Shown here: in pieces, positions 19,951-29,007 of the stretch
Position numbering within the stretch: position 1 is the stretch's first letter
Layout: each line of letters opens with the position of its first letter
Origin: Lautropia mirabilis
GTDB taxonomy: Bacteria > Pseudomonadota > Gammaproteobacteria > Burkholderiales > Burkholderiaceae_E
NCBI RefSeq assembly: GCF_900637555.1
Contig: NZ_LR134378.1
Span: 2,862,001 to 2,926,000, forward strand
Length of the DNA: 64,000 bases
Direction: 5' to 3'
Notes under the pieces: generated by a model
Told to the model about the DNA's origin: nothing
Seen by the model: the letters and a program-made list of their open reading frames with translations, nothing else
Database searches by the model: none
Program-made: the position numbers and the translations under genes

Positions 19951-21582
19951 ATGGCCACACTCTCGCCCAGCCTCAACGCCATCCGCCAGGACACGGGTCT
20001 CTACCGGGAACTGGACGTGCTCGAACGCCTGCAGGAATCGCTGCCGGCAGGCTACGACATCTTTCACAGCGTGGCTTGGCATTCGGTGGAGAACGGCCAG
20101 GACCGCCACGGCGAGATCGATATCGTGGTGCTGGGCCCCACCGGCCACCTGCTGCTGATGGAGATCAAGTCCGGCGGCGTGCAGCTGCGCGACGGCGAAC
20201 TCTTCAAGCTCTACAGCAGCCGCGAGCACGACGTGCGCCGCCAGCTGGCCGTGCAGCGCGCCGCGCTCCTGCACCGCCTCAAGGAAGCCGGCCTGCATGC
20301 CTTCGTGAGCCACTGCCTGGTGCTGCCCGACTACCGGCTGGAAACCGGCGACATCGTGGCCCTGTCGCGCGACCGGATCATCGACGCCGCCGACTTCCCC
20401 TTCCTGGGCACCCGCGTGCAGGAACTGATGCGCCATGGCGACTCGCAAAGCGACATCGAGGCGCTGCGCCGCTTCCTGTCCAATGAATTCCAGGTCTCGG
20501 TGGATCTGTCCGCCCTGGACCAGCAGCTGCAACGCACCACCCAGCGCCTGGCCGAGGGGCTGGCCACCTGGGTGCCGCGCATCCAGGCCCCCAATGGCCT
20601 GATCCGCATCCAGGCCACGGCCGGCTCGGGCAAGACCCAGCTGGCGCTGCGCCTGCTCAACGATTCCGTCACCCAGGGCGGCCGCGCGCTGTACGTGTGC
20701 TTCAACCGCTCGCTGGCCGACCACATCAGCCGGCTGGCCCCGCCCGTGGCGGACGTGACCAGCTATTCCGAGCTGTGCGTGACCTACTACCGGCGCAACT
20801 ACGGCGAGCCCGACTTCGCCGCCCCCGACAACTTCGACCTGCTGGCGCGCGTCTACTGCGAATCGGCCGAGGAATGGAAGCCCACCTACGACCTGATCGT
20901 CATCGACGAGGGTCAGGACTTCCAGCCCGCCTGGGTCGAGAGCCTGCTGCCGCAGCTGAAGGCCTCCGGACGGCTCTACCTGCTGGAAGACGACGCGCAG
21001 CGCCTGTATGACCGCGCCCGCTTCGACCTGGCCGATGCCGTGACGCTGACCTGCAACGACAACTTCCGCAGCCCGCGCATGGTCTGCGAGGTGATCAACG
21101 CCCTGCACCTCTCCGACCAGGCCATCACCCCGCGCAGCCCCTACGCCGGCGAGCTGCCGTCATTCCGCGTCTACGAGAACGAGAAGGGCCTGGTGCGCGA
21201 GACCGCCGAGGCCGTGCGCAACCTGCTGCATCGCGGCATCGCCATGAAGGACATCGTGGTGCTGAGCGGCCGCGACCGCTTTGCGTCCACCATCCTGAAC
21301 ACCCGCTGGCTGGGCCCCTTCGAGACGCGCCGCTTCAGTGGCGACTACACCCCCGACGGCGACCCGATCTGGACCCACGGCGACGTGCTGGTCGAGACCA
21401 TCCACCGCTTCAAGGGCCGCAGCGCCGCCGGCGTGGTGATCACCGAGCTGGACTTCGAGACGCTGACCGAACGCGAGCGCCGCGCCCTCTTCGTGGGCAT
21501 GACCCGCTCGAACCTGGCCGTGGAGCTGGTGCTGTCACCAGCCGCCGAAAGCTGCCTGGCCATGCAGCTGGCTGCGTCCTGA
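19951..21582 (+). CDS. NERD-domain protein with UvrD-type helicase
   Basis: 543 residues. The N-terminal NERD nuclease-related domain (about 10-130) shows HGEIDIVVLGPTGHLLLMEIKSGG, the PD-(D/E)xK-like core. An SF1 helicase follows: Walker A ATAGSGKTQ near 222, VIDEGQDFQP near 317, and C-terminal ETIHRFKGRSAAGVVITEL plus FVGMTRS near 482-520. The helicase is short, lacking large 1B/2B inserts. DNA repair or phage defence roles are both plausible. I chose ATG 19951 because the preceding 40 residues look non-native. It has no operon partner. Confidence 0.88.
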   Translation: MATLSPSLNAIRQDTGLYRELDVLERLQESLPAGYDIFHSVAWHSVENGQDRHGEIDIVVLGPTGHLLLMEIKSGGVQLRDGELFKLYSSREHDVRRQLAVQRAALLHRLKEAGLHAFVSHCLVLPDYRLETGDIVALSRDRIIDAADFPFLGTRVQELMRHGDSQSDIEALRRFLSNEFQVSVDLSALDQQLQRTTQRLAEGLATWVPRIQAPNGLIRIQATAGSGKTQLALRLLNDSVTQGGRALYVCFNRSLADHISRLAPPVADVTSYSELCVTYYRRNYGEPDFAAPDNFDLLARVYCESAEEWKPTYDLIVIDEGQDFQPAWVESLLPQLKASGRLYLLEDDAQRLYDRARFDLADAVTLTCNDNFRSPRMVCEVINALHLSDQAITPRSPYAGELPSFRVYENEKGLVRETAEAVRNLLHRGIAMKDIVVLSGRDRFASTILNTRWLGPFETRRFSGDYTPDGDPIWTHGDVLVETIHRFKGRSAAGVVITELDFETLTERERRALFVGMTRSNLAVELVLSPAAESCLAMQLAAS

Positions 21583-21767
21583 GGGGTGTCCCAAGGGGTC
21601 GTGCTGAGGAAGCATCTCCGGGGGCGCATTTCCGCCTGACGGATGCCGTCCCGACACCCTCGTCAGCCCCCTCCTGACCGACTCTTCCAGCGCTTGCTGG
21701 AGGCCCTCATCGTCCGGTAGCCGGGCCTTGTGCAGTCTGCCCGATCCGGGGCCAGAGACGATCGCTT

Positions 21768-22466
21768 TCAGCGATTGTCCCGCAACCAGGCCGCCCGCGA
21801 CGCGAAGCGCTGCCTGATCACCTGCGCCAGCCCGGGCAGCTCGGAAGCGGCCTGCAGTCGCGCCGGATCGGGGCAATGCTCCCGCTGCAACGCCAGCAGA
21901 TCCGCCAATGACATGGCGGCATTCGGCCGCTCGACCAGCACGACCTCATCCCCTTCCCGCACGCACCCCGGCTCCAGGACACGATAGAGCCATCCGGTCA
22001 GCCCGTGCTCGTGGATGAACTTGGCCAGCCCGCTCACCTCGAAACGGTGATCGATCCGCCAGCAGACCGTGCGCGGCTGCGTGATCTGCAAAAGACAGGT
22101 CCCCAGCCGCACCACATCCCCCACGAAGACATCCTGCTCGCACAAGCCGGACGAGGACACGTTCTCGCCCAGACAGCCCGGCACGAAGTCCTCCCGCAAG
22201 GCAGGAAAGGCATCGGCCAGCCGAGCGTAATGTTCGGCCGGATACTGATGCAAGGCCCGATCCGGCCCCCCGTGATAGCGCCTGTCCACCTGCTCATCCC
22301 CGGCCACGCCCTGCACGCCCACATCGATGGCGCGAACGCGCGCCTTGAAGATGCCCGAAAGATCTCCGTCCTCCCCTAGAGGCTTTCCTTCCCCGATGAA
22401 CAGCGCATCGGCCGAAGCAGCACCTGATCTCTGCGATTTCACCAATCTCCTCACAATATTCTCCAT
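21768..22466 (-). CDS. MOSC domain protein, YiiM-like
   Basis: 232 residues. The MOSC domain binds molybdenum cofactor in YiiM-type reductases of N-hydroxylated bases. DRRYHGGPDRALHQYPAEHY (about 62-81) and FVPGCLGENVSSSGLCEQDVFVGD (about 96-119) are typical, and QPRTVCWRID (about 130) carries the cofactor Cys. A C-terminal helical extension (from about 185) matches the YiiM 3-alpha region. I start at ATG 22466; an upstream extension through the MITE-like element has no similarity to the family. Confidence 0.9.
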   Translation of the reverse strand: MENIVRRLVKSQRSGAASADALFIGEGKPLGEDGDLSGIFKARVRAIDVGVQGVAGDEQVDRRYHGGPDRALHQYPAEHYARLADAFPALREDFVPGCLGENVSSSGLCEQDVFVGDVVRLGTCLLQITQPRTVCWRIDHRFEVSGLAKFIHEHGLTGWLYRVLEPGCVREGDEVVLVERPNAAMSLADLLALQREHCPDPARLQAASELPGLAQVIRQRFASRAAWLRDNR

Positions 22467-22550
22467 GGCCGTCCTATCATCACAGGCCTCGCCGGTACTT
22501 CCGACTACCTTGAATCTCGGCTCAAGCCGAACTTTTCCCGACTGAAACCA

Positions 22551-22712
22551 GGGATCCTCTGAACAAGTTCCGCGAACCGGCGCGCCACGGAACGGGATGC
22601 AGGACAAGGCGACATTTGCTGTCAATAGCGGCGCTATTGACAGCAAATGGCAACGCAGTCATGCGCCCGTTACGGGGATGCGACGGCCGCGTGGACTTGC
22701 TCAGAGGATCCC
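22551..22712. mobile_element. MITE-like nested inverted repeat
   Basis: Outer arms GGGATCCTCTGA (22551-22562) and TCAGAGGATCCC (22701-22712) are 12-bp perfect inverted repeats. They share their centre with an inner 18-bp perfect palindrome (22613-22649, one-base centre at 22631). Between them the arms also pair imperfectly (for example CAAGT and AACGGG are kept on both sides), so the whole 162 bp folds as one hairpin. The ends GATCCTCTGA(A/G)CAAGT recall IS5-family termini. CA flanks both sides as a possible 2-bp target duplication. No coding capacity. It separates the MOSC gene from the DUF421 gene. Confidence 0.65.
22613..22649. repeat. Inner 37-bp perfect palindrome
   Basis: CATTTGCTGTCAATAGCG, a central G, and its exact complement. 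It is the core of the 162-bp element. Alone it could act as an operator or a hairpin, but the coaxial outer repeats favour an element-wide structure. Confidence 0.85.
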
Positions 22713-22744
22713 CAGCTCAGTCCGCTTTCTGAAGGAACATGCTG

Positions 22745-23380
22745 ATGTTTTATGCAATCGTGGCCGTCAAGCTTATCCTGGGCCTTCTGGCCCTTGTACT
22801 GGTCATCAATCTGACCGGCAAGGGCAATCTCGCGCCCGCCTCGGCCAGCGACCAGGTGCAGAACTATGTCCTTGGCGGAATCGTCGGCGGAGTCATCTAC
22901 AACAGCGACATTTCCATCCCCGTCTTCATCGCCATTCTGACCATCTGGTTTGCAGCAGTCCTGTCGCTTCGCTGGCTCAAGAAGCACAACAACCTGGTCA
23001 AGCAGCTCGTGGACGGGAAGCCCGTCACGCTCATCTCGCGCGGCAAGATCGATGTGAAAGTGGCGCGCAAGGCAGGCCTTTCCGCAAACGACCTGTCCTT
23101 CAAGCTGCGCATGCAGGGCATCTATTCCGTCAAGGACATCAAGCAGGCCATCCTCGAACAGGATGGACAGCTCATCATCACGTCCTTCGGAGAAGAGAAC
23201 CCGAAATATCCGCTGATCACCGACGGCAGCGTTCAGAAAAGCACGCTTGAAATGATCGACAAGGACGAAGAGTGGCTGAAGGCCGAACTCAAGAAGCTGG
23301 GAATCGAGGATGCCAGCGACGTCTTCCTTGCGGAATACGACAGCGGCAAGATTTCCATCACGAAATATGAAGAGAAATAA
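22745..23380 (+). CDS. DUF421 (YetF-type) membrane protein
   Basis: 211 residues from ATG 22745, chosen because AAGGA lies 8 bp upstream; ATG 22739 is too close to it. Two or three N-terminal membrane helices (about 1-75) precede cytoplasmic YetF modules: GKPVTLISRGKIDVKVARKAGLS (about 92) and MQGIYSVKDIKQAILEQDGQL (about 121), the DUF421 hallmark. A charged C-terminal extension (about 160-211) has no clear relatives in my memory. Function is unknown; the family occurs in Bacillus spores and in many Gram-negatives. Confidence 0.85.
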   Translation: MFYAIVAVKLILGLLALVLVINLTGKGNLAPASASDQVQNYVLGGIVGGVIYNSDISIPVFIAILTIWFAAVLSLRWLKKHNNLVKQLVDGKPVTLISRGKIDVKVARKAGLSANDLSFKLRMQGIYSVKDIKQAILEQDGQLIITSFGEENPKYPLITDGSVQKSTLEMIDKDEEWLKAELKKLGIEDASDVFLAEYDSGKISITKYEEK

Positions 23381-23389
23381 GGAAATCGC

Positions 23390-23791
23390 CTACCGCCCGA
23401 TCCGTGGGCCCGCGTCGCCGGGCTCCCGCTCCTGCCTCGGCAGCGGCCGCGTGCCCACGTAGGCCGCACCCAGCACAAAGAAAAGGGCCACGCCCAGCGC
23501 CAGCAGCCAGGACGGCCGCGCCCCGATCCAGAAGATGACGTAGCCTGCCGCCATGCCGGCAAAGGCCATGCGCCGCCCCTTGCGGCTGATGGCCCCCTCT
23601 TCGCGCCACTGGCGCAGCGGCCGGCCGAACCGTGGATGCTCCAGCAGCCAGCGCTCGAAGCGCGGCGAGCTGCGTGCAAAGCACCCCACAGCCATGATGA
23701 GGAAGATGGTGGTAGGCATGACCGGCAGCATGGCGCCGATGAAGCCCAGCGCCACCATCAGCCAGCCGGCCGCGAACCAGAGCCAGCGCAT
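23390..23791 (-). CDS. YbaN-family (DUF454) inner-membrane protein
   Basis: 133 residues with three or four membrane segments. The segment GFIGAMLPVMPTTIFLIMAVGCFARSSPRFERWLLEHPRFG (about residues 16-56) is the DUF454 signature. Function is unknown. It is convergent with the DUF421 gene, with a gap of 9 bp. Confidence 0.9.
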   Translation of the reverse strand: MRWLWFAAGWLMVALGFIGAMLPVMPTTIFLIMAVGCFARSSPRFERWLLEHPRFGRPLRQWREEGAISRKGRRMAFAGMAAGYVIFWIGARPSWLLALGVALFFVLGAAYVGTRPLPRQEREPGDAGPRIGR

Positions 23792-24117
23792 GAAAGCCTC
23801 TCCGGATGGATCGGGAATGGTCCGAAGATGCTACTGCATGCGCCCGCCTCCTGACACACGGGCTGAACGACAGGCCAACCGATGGCTTCCACGCCACTTC
23901 CCCCCGGGCTGTCGCCCCCTCTGACGCTCCCATACAGTCATTCTGCGTCCCGCCGCACCATCCTGCGCCCAAAGTTGCCGAATTCAGGCAGAATCCGGGT
24001 CGCGCAAGGCTGGCCACCGCGCCGACCCGGCCGGGCCGATCAAGAAAGTGCCCCATCGCCCCACGTCGTTCGCCCGTTGTTCTATAGTTATACAAGTCAC
24101 AACGAGAACCCTCCTGC
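23792..24117. other. Intergenic region upstream of the phosphate transporter
   Basis: 326 bp between divergent genes. An AT-richer patch at 24078-24095 contains TATAGT (24083-24088), a possible -10 for the transporter. I find no Pho-box-like repeat and no coding frame with a recognisable product. Confidence 0.45.
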
Positions 24118-25818
24118 ATGTCCTCGTCCAACGAGCCTACGGCCCAAGGGCCTTCCAGCGGCCCGGCATCCACCGGCGGTGTTTCCTCTGCTCCTGCAAC
24201 GGCTGGCGGCAAGGCAGGCGCGGCCCCGGCCACTCCAACCCCTGCCCCCTCACCGGTTGCAGGCAAACCTCGCGTCACGGTCGCCGCGTCGGCCCATGCC
24301 GACGTGCCCATGCCGCCATCCGGTGTCACGCCCACCGCGTCTCCCCCGCCCCCCAAGCGCCCCCGGCGCTGGAAAGCGCTCGACAATGACCTGAAGCGCA
24401 TCGGGCTGCTGGAGCAGGCCACCGCCTTCGTGGCCCGGCCGCTGGTGGCGCCGGGCATCGCGCTGGCCTTCGTGGTGTTGGTGGGCGCGGCCGCGCTGGG
24501 GCTCACCGGCATCCAGCCCGGCACCTTCATGGTGGTGGTGGCCACCGTGGTGGGGGCCTACATGGCGCTCAATATCGGCGCCAACGACGTGGCCAACAAC
24601 ATGGGCCCGGCGGTGGGCTCCAATGCACTCACCCTGGGCAGCGCACTGCTCATCGCGGCCATCTTCGAAACCGCCGGCGCCATGCTGGCGGGCGGCGAAG
24701 TGGTCAACACCATCGCCTCCGGCATCGTCTCGCCTGCAGTCGTCCAGAACGCCGACACCTTCATCCTGCTGATGATGGCGGCCCTGCTGGCTGCTGCGCT
24801 CTGGCTGAACCTGGCCACCTACATCGGCGCTCCCGTCTCCACCACCCATGCCGTGGTCGGCGGCGTGGTGGGGGCCGGCATCATGGCCGCCGGCGCCGAC
24901 TCCATCCACTGGTCCAGCATGGGCAGCATCGCTGCCAGCTGGGTCATCTCCCCGGTGCTGGGTGGCATCATCGCCGCCATCATGCTCGCCTTCATCAAGG
25001 CCCGCATCCTGTACCGCGACGACAAGATCGCGGCCTCCCGCTTCTGGCTGCCCATCCTGGTGGGCTTCATGGCCGGCACCTTTGCCACCTATCTGGCCCT
25101 GAAGGGCTTCTCGGCCCTCATCCAGATCAGTCTGGGCGTCTCGGTGCTCATCGGCATCGTCGTCGGACTGGCCTCCTGGAAGCTGTCGGTGCCCATGGTC
25201 CTGCGCCAGTCCCAGGGCCTCGAGAACCGCAAGAAGTCGGTGCGCAAGCTGTTTGCCGTGCCACTGGTGTGCTCGGCAGCGCTGCTCTCGTTCGCCCATG
25301 GCGCCAACGACGTGGCCAATGCCGTCGGCCCGCTGGCCGCCATCGTCCACACCGTCCAGGCAGGCCGCTTCGATGACTCGGTGTCCATCCCGTTCTGGGT
25401 CATGGCCATCGGTGCGCTGGGCATCAGCTTCGGCCTGATGCTGTTCGGTCCCAAGCTCATCCGTCTGGTGGGCAGCGAGATCACCAAGCTCAACCCCATG
25501 CGCGCCTACTGCGTGGCACTGTCGGCCGCGCTCACCGTCATCCTCGCCTCCTGGCTGGGTCTGCCGGTCAGCTCCACCCACATCGCCGTGGGCGCCATCT
25601 TCGGGGTGGGCTTCTACCGCGAATGGCACGCCGCACGCCGTTCACGGGCACTGGGTGCCGTGCAGGGCAAGGTGCTGGCCCCCGAAGAGCGCAAGCGCCG
25701 CCGCCTGGTGCGCCGCTCGCACTTCATCACCATGGCCGCCGCCTGGGTGGTCACCGTGCCCGTCTCGGGCGTGCTCTCGGCGGTGCTGTTCCTCATCCTG
25801 AGCTACGTCATGGCCTGA
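24118..25818 (+). CDS. Inorganic phosphate transporter, Pit family
   Basis: 566 residues. Low-affinity H+/phosphate (or metal-phosphate) symport across the inner membrane. The two Pit repeats show NIGANDVANNMGPAVGSNALT (about 156) with IGAPVSTTHAVVGG (about 237), then FAHGANDVANAVGPLAA (about 390) with GLPVSSTHIAVGAIFGVGF (about 480). There are about twelve helices. The first 80 or so residues are a Pro/Ala/Ser-rich cytoplasmic extension, unusual for Pit. No PhoU-like DUF47 gene, the common partner, is adjacent. Confidence 0.95.
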   Translation: MSSSNEPTAQGPSSGPASTGGVSSAPATAGGKAGAAPATPTPAPSPVAGKPRVTVAASAHADVPMPPSGVTPTASPPPPKRPRRWKALDNDLKRIGLLEQATAFVARPLVAPGIALAFVVLVGAAALGLTGIQPGTFMVVVATVVGAYMALNIGANDVANNMGPAVGSNALTLGSALLIAAIFETAGAMLAGGEVVNTIASGIVSPAVVQNADTFILLMMAALLAAALWLNLATYIGAPVSTTHAVVGGVVGAGIMAAGADSIHWSSMGSIAASWVISPVLGGIIAAIMLAFIKARILYRDDKIAASRFWLPILVGFMAGTFATYLALKGFSALIQISLGVSVLIGIVVGLASWKLSVPMVLRQSQGLENRKKSVRKLFAVPLVCSAALLSFAHGANDVANAVGPLAAIVHTVQAGRFDDSVSIPFWVMAIGALGISFGLMLFGPKLIRLVGSEITKLNPMRAYCVALSAALTVILASWLGLPVSSTHIAVGAIFGVGFYREWHAARRSRALGAVQGKVLAPEERKRRRLVRRSHFITMAAAWVVTVPVSGVLSAVLFLILSYVMA

Positions 25819-25887
25819 TGGCGCCGCAGTGGGGGCCTGCAAGGGCCCCTGCTTCGCAGGCGCTGCCACGCAACAAGCCACTGCTCC

Positions 25888-25908
25888 GCGGGGGTCTTTG
25901 GCCCCCGC
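25888..25908 (+). terminator. Hairpin downstream of the Pit transporter
   Basis: GCGGGGG-TCTTTGG-CCCCCGC: a 7-bp stem of G/C pairs 70 bp after the transporter stop. There is no T run, so it is a weak terminator call. Confidence 0.4.
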
Positions 25909-26183
25909 AAGTCCTCAGGCGCCTTCCAGACTGCCCGCCAAGGCTCGTGATTTCCCAAGCCCCGAGAGCCCCCTTGGGCCTTCTGCTCCGTGCCCCCTGG
26001 GCTGCCCCTGCTCCCCAACCTCCGCATCTTCTCTCGACAGCCACACCGGCCTTGTCGTGGGCGCACGCGTGCATCCCGCACGCGGATCGCTGTATCCTGC
26101 CTCCGCTACTTGCCCGCTTCCCGATCGGCAGACGCAAAAATGGCCGGCCTTATCCGCCCATGCACAGGGACATGACGGAAGGT

Positions 26184-26216
26184 ACCGGCCCGACAGACCA
26201 GCCCCGAAGGGCCGGT
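26184..26216 (-). terminator. Hairpin downstream of the aldolase gene
   Basis: ACCGGCCC and GGGCCGGT pair across a 17-base loop, 48 bp beyond the aldolase stop on the minus strand. There is no clear T run, so termination is inferred from position. Confidence 0.4.
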
Positions 26217-26263
26217 CAGACAGGGACTGCCGATCGATCAATCGATCGAAGCTGACACAACAA

Positions 26264-27151
26264 TCAGGTGATCGAGGCCTCGTAGATCGACTGGATCGAC
26301 TGGTCCAGCGCCTTGTTGAACTCGGCGTCGGACTGCTTGGCGCTCAGGCCCTCGGACAGCGCACGGCTGAAGCTGGCGATGATGCCCTTGTTGCGGGCCA
26401 GACGGCGGTTGGCCTCTTCACGCTCGAAGCCGCCCGACAGGGCCACGACCTTCAGGACTTTCGGGTGAGCGACCAGCTCATCGTAGGCGCCATCCTTCTC
26501 GGGGATGGTGAGCTTCAGGATGACCGGGGCGGACACTTTCTCCAGACGAGCCAGGATGCCTTTCTTCAGCGTTTCCTCGATGGCGGCACGTCCCGGGGAG
26601 TTGATGTCGACTTCCGGCTCGATGATGGGCACCAGACCGGCCGCCAGCACTTCCTCACCCAGCGCGAACTGCTGGTCGAGCACGTCGCTGATGCCTTTCT
26701 CGTTGTTCTCGAAGACGACCGAGCGCTCTTTCGTGCCGAACACGCCCTTGGCCTTGGCACGGGCCAGCAGCTCCTTCAGGCCGGGAATCGGCTTCATCAT
26801 CTGCACGCCGTTGGCCTTGGCTTCCAGGCCCTTGTCGATCTTCAGGAAGGGAACGACTTTCTTCTCTTCCCACAGGTACTGGGCAGCATCCTTGCCCTGG
26901 AACTTGCCGTCGAGCGTGACCTCGAACAGGATGGCGCCCAGCACACGATCGCCATTGAAGGCGGGGCTGGAGACGATGCGCTCACGCATCTTGTGCACGA
27001 GCTCGAACATCTCCTTGTCGTTGCTGTATTCGCTTTCGTCCACGCCGTACAGCTTCAGGGCCTTGGGCGTGCTGCCGCCGCTCTGGTCCAGAGCAGCGAT
27101 GAAGCCCTTGCCCTTGGCGACGCGGTCGCGTTGTTCGGTGGTGATAGACAT
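26264..27151 (-). CDS. fda: Class I fructose-bisphosphate aldolase
   Basis: 295 residues. It cleaves fructose-1,6-bisphosphate by Schiff base. GKGFIAALDQSGGSTPKAL (about 13-31) is the N-terminal phosphate and Asp segment. Around VVPFLKIDKGLE (100-111) lie conserved Lys residues, and VILKLTIPEKDGAYDELV (about 205) includes the likely Schiff-base Lys. KVVALSGGFEREEANRRL closes the barrel. This short class I form is best known in Gram-positives; Burkholderiales more often use class II. SD AGGAG precedes ATG 27151 by about 11 bp. It lies 139 bp downstream of pyk on the same strand. Confidence 0.93.
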   Translation of the reverse strand: MSITTEQRDRVAKGKGFIAALDQSGGSTPKALKLYGVDESEYSNDKEMFELVHKMRERIVSSPAFNGDRVLGAILFEVTLDGKFQGKDAAQYLWEEKKVVPFLKIDKGLEAKANGVQMMKPIPGLKELLARAKAKGVFGTKERSVVFENNEKGISDVLDQQFALGEEVLAAGLVPIIEPEVDINSPGRAAIEETLKKGILARLEKVSAPVILKLTIPEKDGAYDELVAHPKVLKVVALSGGFEREEANRRLARNKGIIASFSRALSEGLSAKQSDAEFNKALDQSIQSIYEASIT

Positions 27152-27290
27152 GACGGAGCTTTCTCCTCTTGAAGGAACTTGGATGGCTGCACGGACAGCC
27201 TGCAAAGAATTTTAACAGGCAATCCGTGCGGCTACCGGGATGACCACAACGGGGAAGTCGGGCAGGACCTTCCCCGACCCGATCAGATGA

Positions 27291-28730
27291 TCAGCTGTGG
27301 CTGCCGATGCGGACGATCTTCAGGTTGTTGGTGCCGCCGGACTTGCCGACCGGTTCGCCCACAGTGATGACCACGAGGTCACCGTGCTTGACCAGGCCGT
27401 TTTCCAGCATCAGCCGCTCCACGTCGGCCAGAACAGCCGGCATGTCATACGAGCGGTACTGCATGGCCACCGGGTGGCACTCGCGGAACAGCGTCATGCG
27501 GCGACGCGAGCTCTCTTCCGGCGTCAGCGCATAGACCGGGATGCCCGAGTCGATGCGGGTGACCCACAGCGCGGTCGAACCCGACTGCGTCAGCGACACG
27601 ATGGCGCTGGCGCGCATGTGGTGCGCCGCAAAGAGCGCCGCCATGGCGATGGACTGGTCGATGCGGGTGAAGGTGCGATCCAGGAAGGCCGCATCCAGGG
27701 TGTGCGAGCGATCGGCGCGGTCGGCCTCGGCGCAGGCGGCTGCCATGGCCGTGACGGTCTCGACCGGGTACTTGCCGGTGGCGGTCTCGGCCGACAGCAT
27801 CACGGCGTCGGTACCGTCCAGCACGGCGTTGGCCACGTCCGAGATCTCGGCACGGGTCGGCACCGGCGCCTCGATCATCGACTCCATCATCTGCGTGGCG
27901 GTGATGGCGACCTTGTTCAGGCTCTTGGCCATGCGGATCATGCGTTTCTGCAGCGCAGGCACCGCCGCATCACCCACCTCCACGGCCAGGTCGCCCCGGG
28001 CCACCATGATGCCGTCAGACGACTTCAGGATCTCTTCCAGGTTGCCGATGGCCTCGTAGCGCTCGATCTTGGCGATCATCAGCGACTTGCCGCCCGCTGC
28101 CCGGTTGAGCTCGCGTGCCATGTACATATCGGCTGCATTGCGCGGGAAGGACACCGCCATGAAGTCGGCCTGGAAGCCCACGGCCGTCTTGATGTCGTCC
28201 ATGTCCTTGGCCGTCAGCGCGGGTGCCGACAGGCCACCGCCCTGGCGGTTGATGCCCTTGCGATCGGACAGCACGCCACCCAGGATCACTTCGCACTCGA
28301 TGCGGCTGTCGGAGACGCGCAGCACCCGCATGGTCATCCGGCCATCGTTGAGCAGCAGGGTGTCACCCGGATGCACGTCGTTGACCAGATCCTTGTAGTC
28401 CAGACCGACCACACCCTGGTCGCCGGACTCGCAATGGATGTCGAAGGCGAACGGATCGCCCGGATTCAGGTTGATCTTGCCCTCGGCAAACTTGCCGATG
28501 CGGATCTTCGGGCCCTGCAGGTCAGCCAGCACGCCGACGTCGGTGCCCAGACCCACCGCCACCTCGCGGACCAGCCGGACCGTTTCGGTATGCTGCTCGG
28601 CCGAGCCGTGCGAGAAGTTGACCCGAACGACGTTGACCCCTGCCTTGAACAGTCGGGCCAGCATCTCGGGCGAGTTGGATGCCGGGCCAAGCGTGGCAAC
28701 GATCTTGGTGGCACGGGGAATGGTGATCAT
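27291..28730 (-). CDS. pyk: Pyruvate kinase
   Basis: 479 residues. It converts phosphoenolpyruvate plus ADP to pyruvate plus ATP. RATKIVATLGPASNSPEML (6-24) starts the barrel; VRVNFSHGS (about 36), MIAKIERYEAIGNLEEIL (about 221) with the catalytic Lys, IMVARGDLAVEVG (about 244) and TATQMMESMIEAPVPTRAE (about 278) are complete. The C-terminal allosteric domain is present. The SD GGGAGGA lies about 11 bp before ATG 28730. Same strand as the aldolase gene, likely one transcript. Confidence 0.98.
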   Translation of the reverse strand: MITIPRATKIVATLGPASNSPEMLARLFKAGVNVVRVNFSHGSAEQHTETVRLVREVAVGLGTDVGVLADLQGPKIRIGKFAEGKINLNPGDPFAFDIHCESGDQGVVGLDYKDLVNDVHPGDTLLLNDGRMTMRVLRVSDSRIECEVILGGVLSDRKGINRQGGGLSAPALTAKDMDDIKTAVGFQADFMAVSFPRNAADMYMARELNRAAGGKSLMIAKIERYEAIGNLEEILKSSDGIMVARGDLAVEVGDAAVPALQKRMIRMAKSLNKVAITATQMMESMIEAPVPTRAEISDVANAVLDGTDAVMLSAETATGKYPVETVTAMAAACAEADRADRSHTLDAAFLDRTFTRIDQSIAMAALFAAHHMRASAIVSLTQSGSTALWVTRIDSGIPVYALTPEESSRRRMTLFRECHPVAMQYRSYDMPAVLADVERLMLENGLVKHGDLVVITVGEPVGKSGGTNNLKIVRIGSHS

Positions 28731-29007
28731 GGCGCAGCTTCCTCCCTAATATGACGGCGTAACGTCCAGATAACCGATGGCCCGATGCCACGGCCGGAGC
28801 CGGCATGTCGCTGCACGCAGCAACGTCCGCCGGGCTCCTGGACAACCTTGCGCCCCTCAATTCTGAACCAGAAACCATTATGCTGCAGAATTTCACACTA
28901 TCGTCCTGTTGATTCGTCCGGCATCGCCCCCATCTCTTTCCAGCGGGCCGCCACCTTTGTCGGATATCCCCCACACCCCATAACCGACCAAACACAAAAC
29001 ATTCGCC

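Larger units (their letters stand above)
25819..26263. other. Intergenic region between convergent genes
   Basis: 445 bp without a convincing gene. It holds hairpins at 25888-25908 and 26184-26216, either of which may terminate its neighbour. It also contains CGATCGAT-CA-ATCGATCG (26231-26248), an 8-bp palindromic pair made of repeated CGAT. Open frames across it are low in codon signal. Confidence 0.5.

Noticed and set aside
22613-22649. Inner palindrome read as a transcription terminator
   Set aside because: There is no T run on either side, it lies between divergent gene starts, and the coaxial outer repeats point to a larger element.
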